64,000 nucleotides of DNA from Stomorhina lunata (lineage: Eukaryota; Arthropoda; Insecta; Diptera; Rhiniidae), in NCBI GenBank assembly GCA_933228675.1, contig OW121742.1:128875983-128939982 (forward strand), in the 5' to 3' direction. Numbering within the stretch: position 1 is the first letter of the stretch; every line of letters starts with the position of its first letter. Under the pieces are notes generated by a model. That model saw only the letters and a list, made by a program, of their open reading frames with translations, did no database searches and was not told the DNA's origin. The position numbers and the translations under genes were made by a program. Positions 58,469-64,000 of this stretch are shown piece by piece.

Positions 58469-60016
58469 CAGGCGTAGGCAGCCTATACTACCAGAAGCCG
58501 AAGAATTTTTGTAATTTTCCTAAATACCACGATCATGAATAAAACTCGTAAAAGTGATTCTAAAAATCATTCAGTTGAAATTTGGATGTTATCAAAATAG
58601 GCAAGAAACAAATCAAAATAAAATACATGATTCGAGAGAACAAAGAAATATAATTTAGAACATTGTTGCCACGATACTATTATTTTTGTAAGCATTGTTT
58701 AAAATAAATGTAATCGAATTGGGAATATTTTTCAAAACAAAATAAATTATAATATTAAACAATTATAGATTTTTATATTTTTTAGCTATTTTACATCCAA
58801 AAATTGTTTATAGAAAAAATTTTTAACAAAAATATTTTTCTTTGGAAAATTTTTCGATAATAATTATATATTATGGAAAACAATAAATAATAATAAAAAT
58901 ATTTTTCTGTAAAAATTTTCGATAAAAATATTCTTTGACAAAAAAAATGTCTGTAAAAAAATTTCTGATATGAAAGTTTTCTATAGAAAAATTTTGATAG
59001 AAAAATATTGAATAAAAGCCTTTCCACAGAAAAATTTTTGATAAAAAAATTTTCTATAGAAAATTTTTCTCTGAAAAGTCTTTTATTCAAAATTTTTCTA
59101 TAGGAAATTTTTTTATCAAAAATTTTCTATAGAAAACTTTCTTACCAGAAATTTATTTATGGAAATTTGTTTTGTCAAAGAATATTTTTTTCAAAATTTT
59201 TACAGAAAAATATTTTTATTATTATTTTCTGTAGAATAATAATAAAAATAACTACAATAAAAATATTTTGCTGTATAAATTTTCGATAAAAATATTCTTT
59301 GACAAAAAAATTTTTGATATGAAAGTTTTCTATAGAAAAATTTTGATAAAAAAATTTTCTATAGAAAAATTTTGAATAAAAGACTTTCCATAGAAAAATT
59401 TTCTATAGAATATTTCTTTATCAAAAATTTTTCTGTGGAAAGTCTTTTATTCAAAATTTTTCTATAGAAAATTTTTTTATCAGAAATTTTCTATAGAAAA
59501 CTTTTTTACCAGAAATTTTTTTATAGAAATTTTTTTGTCAAAGAATATTTTTATCGAAAATGTTTACAGAAAAATATTTTTATTGTAGTTATTTTCTATA
59601 GAAAAATTTCTGATAAGAAAATTTTCTATAGAAAAATTTTGATAAAAAAATTTTCTATAGAAAAATTTTGATAAAAAAATTTTCTATAGAAAAATGTTGA
59701 ATAAAAGACTTTTCATAAAAAAATTTTTCATAAAAACATTTTCAATAGAAAAATTTTTGATAAAAATTTTCAATAGAAAAATTTAAAAAAAAAATTTTTA
59801 AAAAATGGAACTACATAGTTTTGTATAGAAAAATTTTTGATAAAAAAATTTTCAATAGAAAAATTTTGAAAAAAAAAAATTCAGTAGAAAAATTTTTATT
59901 AAAAAAATGTTCTATAGAAAAAATTTTTGTAGTTCCATTTAAAAAAAATGGAACAACAAACGTTAGAAAAAATACACCTATTTTAGTTAAAAGTATATAA
60001 AATGGCTACTCTGCCG
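58469..60016 (+). mobile_element. Head/AT-minisatellite/tail element, copy 5
   Basis: This copy has the full architecture. The head is CAGGCGTAGGCAGCC, then TACCAGAAGCCGAAGAATTT. The spacer has AATAGGCAAGAAACAAATCA and TTCGAGAGAACA, near-identical to copy 1. The AT minisatellite runs from about 58790 to 59940. The tail is ACGTTAGAA, then ACACCTATTTTAGTTAAAAG and GGCTACTCTGCCG. Within the array the repeat direction flips twice (around 59090 and 59225), so long stretches (about 58900-59580) are self-complementary. Spacer and tail identity with copy 1, about 54 kb away, defines the element boundaries. Non-coding. Confidence 0.8.
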
Positions 60017-62638
60017 ACTTTTTTTTTGTGGATGAAATGGTTTCTAAGCATTTTCCCTAAATTTATGTTTTTTTTTTATTTTCTTCAACCAATGATAAAT
60101 TTACAGTATTTCAAGGTATTCTAAGATTTGACGGTTTCGACATATGTTTCTATTATACTTCGAAATTCGTCTTGAATCCAATAAGCAATATATAACATGT
60201 AGTTTTATAGTGATATATCTTATAATTTATCTTTCCCCATAAGGATCTTGTTTAAAATGATCAAAGTTTGATTCTCGTAAGTTTATAATATTATTAAGGG
60301 TTTGATTCCACAAGTTCATAGATTTTCTTACTAGTTCCAAAAATCTTTTCGGGAAATATAATCTTATGACTTAAATAATTTAAAAATTCGTTCTTAAAAT
60401 AATTCTTCTAGAAGACTTAAATTTTGACTAAACCAATTTCTCATTTCAAACAAAATATGAACTAAAATTAAATTTAGAGACTTAAGCTGAAATTTATTGC
60501 CTGAGAATAGAGCAAAAACTTCAACAATAAAATAAAAGACGGACTTTTGAATCACCAAGAGAAGTACGTTTATCATCAACTTCGAATGATTACAATCCTT
60601 CCGATGCAACTACTACAACACTGATGTTTTTATTGTACGTATCGGTGTTTGTTGTCGATCATCATTGATCATTGATCTTGTCTTTGATCAGCCACAGAAT
60701 CCAGAAAAAAAATCATATTTTCTTCAACATTTTTTATTCCTTGATGTTTGTTTTTTTTTATTTTTTATTCATTTTTGAGTTTTCAGTAGCTTTAAACGCT
60801 TAAATGTTTTATAAATGCTCTGCCCCGCGGGATTTCTTGTTGACATTGTGATCAACGAGATTGCAAGCGACATGTGATATGATCACTTGTCGCTTTTTTC
60901 CTCCATTTCTTTTGTTGAAGAGAAAAGATCTTCTTTTCTTAATAAACGATTAGACGTAATGTTGTAGTCAGTCTTAAAGTTGCTACTCGTACTTAAAGTC
61001 TAGATGAAGAAGATGATTTTTTATTTGCCTTTAGTATATGACTTTTTATTTTCTATACAAGTACTTCAAGTAAAATTTTTTGACACAGATTTGTTGCAAA
61101 AAGCTCATTTGAGATCTAAGAAAAAAAATCAAAAATCCTTATTTGGATGATTACGACAATTGGCTTTATTGTATGTGTACTTTACTGTGACTTGAGTAGA
61201 ATTGTTCTGGGTTTTAAATGTATTTGTAGACAAGTTTTTTTCTTTTTTCAACCATTTGGACTCGACAGCTTTGTTAAGGTTTTCGGAGATTTAAGAAAAT
61301 TCTTCAGTGGTTCACTTAAAATCTGTAAATATGCATATTATCTATATATCTACTATATTAAGATAACAGAAAAGTGTGTCTGTTTTAAAATATTACTTTA
61401 CTATTAAGATGAGTAGAATTAGCCTTATTTGCAGATTTTATATATTTGTCATTCTTAGTTTTTACGATTCCTTACTGATTTCAAGTGAACTCTTTTCAAG
61501 TTGAACATTTTTAAATTGTTTAATGATTTTATTTGATTTTGTTGGTGTTATTGTGTTTTCCTTGATCGGTGCGCATTTTGTTTAATTTCTTTAAAGTGGC
61601 GTCTATGTAAGAATATGTTAGGAAAACCGTTGTTTTATTTTTTACGCATTTATAGTAAAGATTCTCAAGTTTCTTTTTTTTCTTAAAAACATATTGTCCA
61701 AAGCTGATCTGTCTTTTATTTAAGGCCCAAGGCGGCTACATCTTCCACATCAGGCTCATACGTCCCATCCTATCGATGAAACATTATCAATCGTACGACA
61801 TGTTTTGCTTTAAGTTCATGTTGTTGATTTTTCTCTTGTTTTTGTTGGTTTGCTGCTTGGTTTTGTAATCGTTAACCATCATGTTGTTGTTAGTAAGTTC
61901 AGTTGAGTTGTTTTTTGTTTATTCTTCTGCCAGCGATATGTTGTTGCAACAAAAGTTTTGTTTTGTAATGTTCTTCTTTTTTAAGTTAACAATTGACAAT
62001 TCTTACGTTGCAGCAATTGTTGCTTAAAATGTGCTATGTATTGTTGGTTGTTTGCAATTTATGTTGTAGTTGTGTAATTAAACAAAAAATAAATAACAAA
62101 TAAAAGAAAGAAAAGAGGAACGACATTAAAATAAAGTAAAAGAAAAAAATCTGTGAGGTTTTACTGCCCAAAGTTTCATGTTTTGTTTTATTATCTTCTT
62201 GATGCTTTTACTATTTTTTGGCCAATTGCAGTTGATGCTCCAGCAATTGTTGTTTTATGTAGTTTGACTAAATGACATTGACATTTTCTGTGTGCGACAT
62301 CAAATAAAATGAGCGATTGGTGCTTCACTTGTAGCTGACGTTTGTCTTTAAGCCGACCCGACAAAGCTTGTTATGACATGATTTGATTTATGCTTTCATC
62401 ATTATCTTTATATTGCCTCTGATGATGTTTCCACATTTTATTGTATTTGTATCGATGTATCCTGATGTAGTTTGATTTGTTCGATTTACGTGTTTTCCTT
62501 AATAACATTGCTAACTTAGCGGCTTATGTCTAATTGATAAAATATTGTATTAATGATATATTGTTAATAAATTGGCTGTTAGAAATATCATTTCTTGAAA
62601 TCCAATATAAGTGTTAAGGGCGCAAGCTATAGATAAAA
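60017..62638. other. T/G-rich DNA without recognised gene
   Basis: A 27-bp imperfect palindrome lies at 60867-60893 (GCGACATGTGAT...ATCACTTGTCGC). A cluster of TGATC words lies at 60655-60695, including CTTTGATC, which matches the TCF/Pangolin consensus. Many TTG/GTT tracts occur at 61800-62060. The composition resembles conserved non-coding fly DNA, but I cannot show function. Confidence 0.4.
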
Positions 62639-63370
62639 TAAAACAAGTGTGAAATATGATAACCTTCACTACTAACGTCATATATGGATCAAAATTTAGC
62701 AAGTTTTCCTTAAGTCTTAGAGATATACATACATATACTTTGTACTATTTTTTTTTTTTCAAAATTTCGAGAATGAAGTATATTTATATCATTCCGTCTA
62801 AGGATCAATTGTGGATCGATTGTTACCAAATTTCGGTTATTGGTTTGTATTAACAAAATATTTGTCTGTGCAAAATTACATTTATCTTTATATTTATAAG
62901 AGTTTTTGTGAATGTGTCTTGTATAGGAGGTATGGTCAAATATGGACCGATTCCTAAAAAATAAGATACACTGATTTAGGTTCCCATAGGCAATATTTAT
63001 GCTGAATAATATAAAAATACAACAAAATTTGTGGCTATAAAGGGTCAAAAACTATATTCTGGGAAGACATTCCTATTTGAAGTACCCGAAATAGTAATTC
63101 GATTTTGCCCAAAAAGTATCGGGATCGTCCTTGGACTAAAATATGAGTATCTGCTAATTTTCAACAAATTATCTTCAAAGTTACGACCTGTACATTGATA
63201 AAGAGGCCAGCCAGCCAGCCGGACGGAAATCGTTAAAACAACTCAGGGAATGATTCTGAGTCTATCGGTATACTAAAAGGTGGGTCTAAGACCAATATTT
63301 TTATGCTTTACAAACATCAGCACAAACCCAGTATAACCTTTTCACCTATGGTGGTAAAGGGTATAATTAA
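62639..63370 (+). repeat. Dispersed fly repeat, apparently full length
   Basis: It starts AAACAAGTGTGAAATATGAT. The body contains TCAAATATGGACCGATTCC and CCAGCCAGCCAGCCGGACGG. After AACTCAGGGAATGATTCTGA and TATACTAAAAGGTGGGTCTA it ends with AACCCAGTATAACC and GGTGGTAAAGGGTATAAT. The head corresponds to the repeats at 17395 and, inverted, at 27421. The body is non-coding; the 112-codon minus-strand frame in it is not supported. Confidence 0.65.
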
Positions 63371-64000
63371 AAACATATGATAAAATATATAACTATAACA
63401 TAGTCTAAATTTTTCATAACAATTCCACCAGAATCAAATTTATTAACAAAAAAATATTAAACTTAATAAGAATTATAATAACATAAAGTGATTTATTCCA
63501 AAATAATATTTTTTTTAGTCATTGTGAAAACTAGAGTTACGTTTAACTTTTGATCATCGGACAGCTCTACTTGAATTAATGTCCAATTAAAGCAAATATC
63601 TTTCACTTTTGTATAATATTTACAGAAATCAAGGTCAGAAATTAGTAAATCGAATCAGTTAGTAATTTTGAGTTGATCAGTGGATATTCGTAAACGCCAA
63701 CTGCCTACTTTTTTATTATGATCTTGGTATTTTCCACAATTCTTTTTCCCATGTAATATTTGAAAAAGGCGTTACACTATTTTATTGCCTTTTCTCATAC
63801 AAAAACTTTGTTTTTCCAATTCTTGCAATTTAAACATTTTAACACTTTGTTACATAACGATAGTTTCAGTTAGCAAATGGCCACTGTTTATATTTGTTTT
63901 CACCTCTTTTTGTTGTTGTGGTTAATAGTTTTTCTACCATTTTAATTTTCCAACATTTTTATTGAATTAGACAGGAAAAAAGCAGCAGTAAAAATGTGAT
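63371..64000. other. AT-rich DNA without recognised gene
   Basis: Nothing was recognised up to the window end. Confidence 0.5.

Overview
The window looks like gene-poor, strongly AT-rich nuclear DNA of a higher fly (Diptera, probably a calyptrate or related schizophoran). The evidence is the type of transposons present: DD41D and DD37E mariner-like elements, decayed LINEs, a TTAA-flanked piggyBac-like MITE, and dispersed repeats starting AACAAGTAAGAAAG with GGTAAAGGGTATAAT tails. Trinucleotide tracts typical of fly non-coding DNA also occur. No rRNA, CRISPR or operon is present. I found no convincing host protein-coding exon in 64 kb, so this is probably a large intron or an intergenic desert. 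The only long open frame that reads as a known protein is a transposase.

Layout: 2.0-3.1 kb holds two decayed LINE tails on the minus strand. 4.3-5.65 kb holds an older repeat followed by the first copy of a head/AT-minisatellite/tail element. 6.0-6.45 kb is an 18-bp minisatellite that reverses direction across a hairpin. 7.92-9.19 kb is a complete but frameshifted DD37E-type Tc1/mariner element with TIRs and TA duplication. 9.24-12.72 kb is an AT minisatellite interrupted by a foldback structure whose inner and right parts are repeated four times. 12.7-21.6 kb is mostly single-copy-looking DNA, containing a dispersed repeat with GGTGGCGCCACC units (17.4-18.1 kb) and the piggyBac-like MITE (18.8-19.0 kb).

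21.6-23.7 kb carries a TIR/TTA-bounded element that contains the AT minisatellite, then a 780-bp TA-flanked element. 27.1-27.4 kb is a dispersed repeat on the minus strand. 30.9-32.1 kb is a long-TIR element with a second TIR element nested in it. 34.4-34.8 kb is a repeat that shares blocks with 4.4-4.6 kb, one of them inverted. 37.4-42.6 kb is a 5.2-kb array of about 130-bp sub-repeats organised into about 580-bp higher-order units. 43.9-45.4 kb is a very homogeneous 29-bp array ending in a broken DD41D mariner. A 131-bp near-perfect palindrome lies at 46.0 kb.

49.07-50.15 kb is an uninterrupted DD41D transposase on the minus strand, the best gene in the window. 53.9-55.4 kb and 58.5-60.0 kb are two more head/AT-minisatellite elements, the first followed by a tRNA-like sequence. 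62.6-63.4 kb is a full-length-looking dispersed repeat. The remaining segments show only AT-rich DNA with microsatellites. There is no pathway here. The biology is that of mobile elements and satellite amplification, and all family calls are made by eye from motifs, without database searches.
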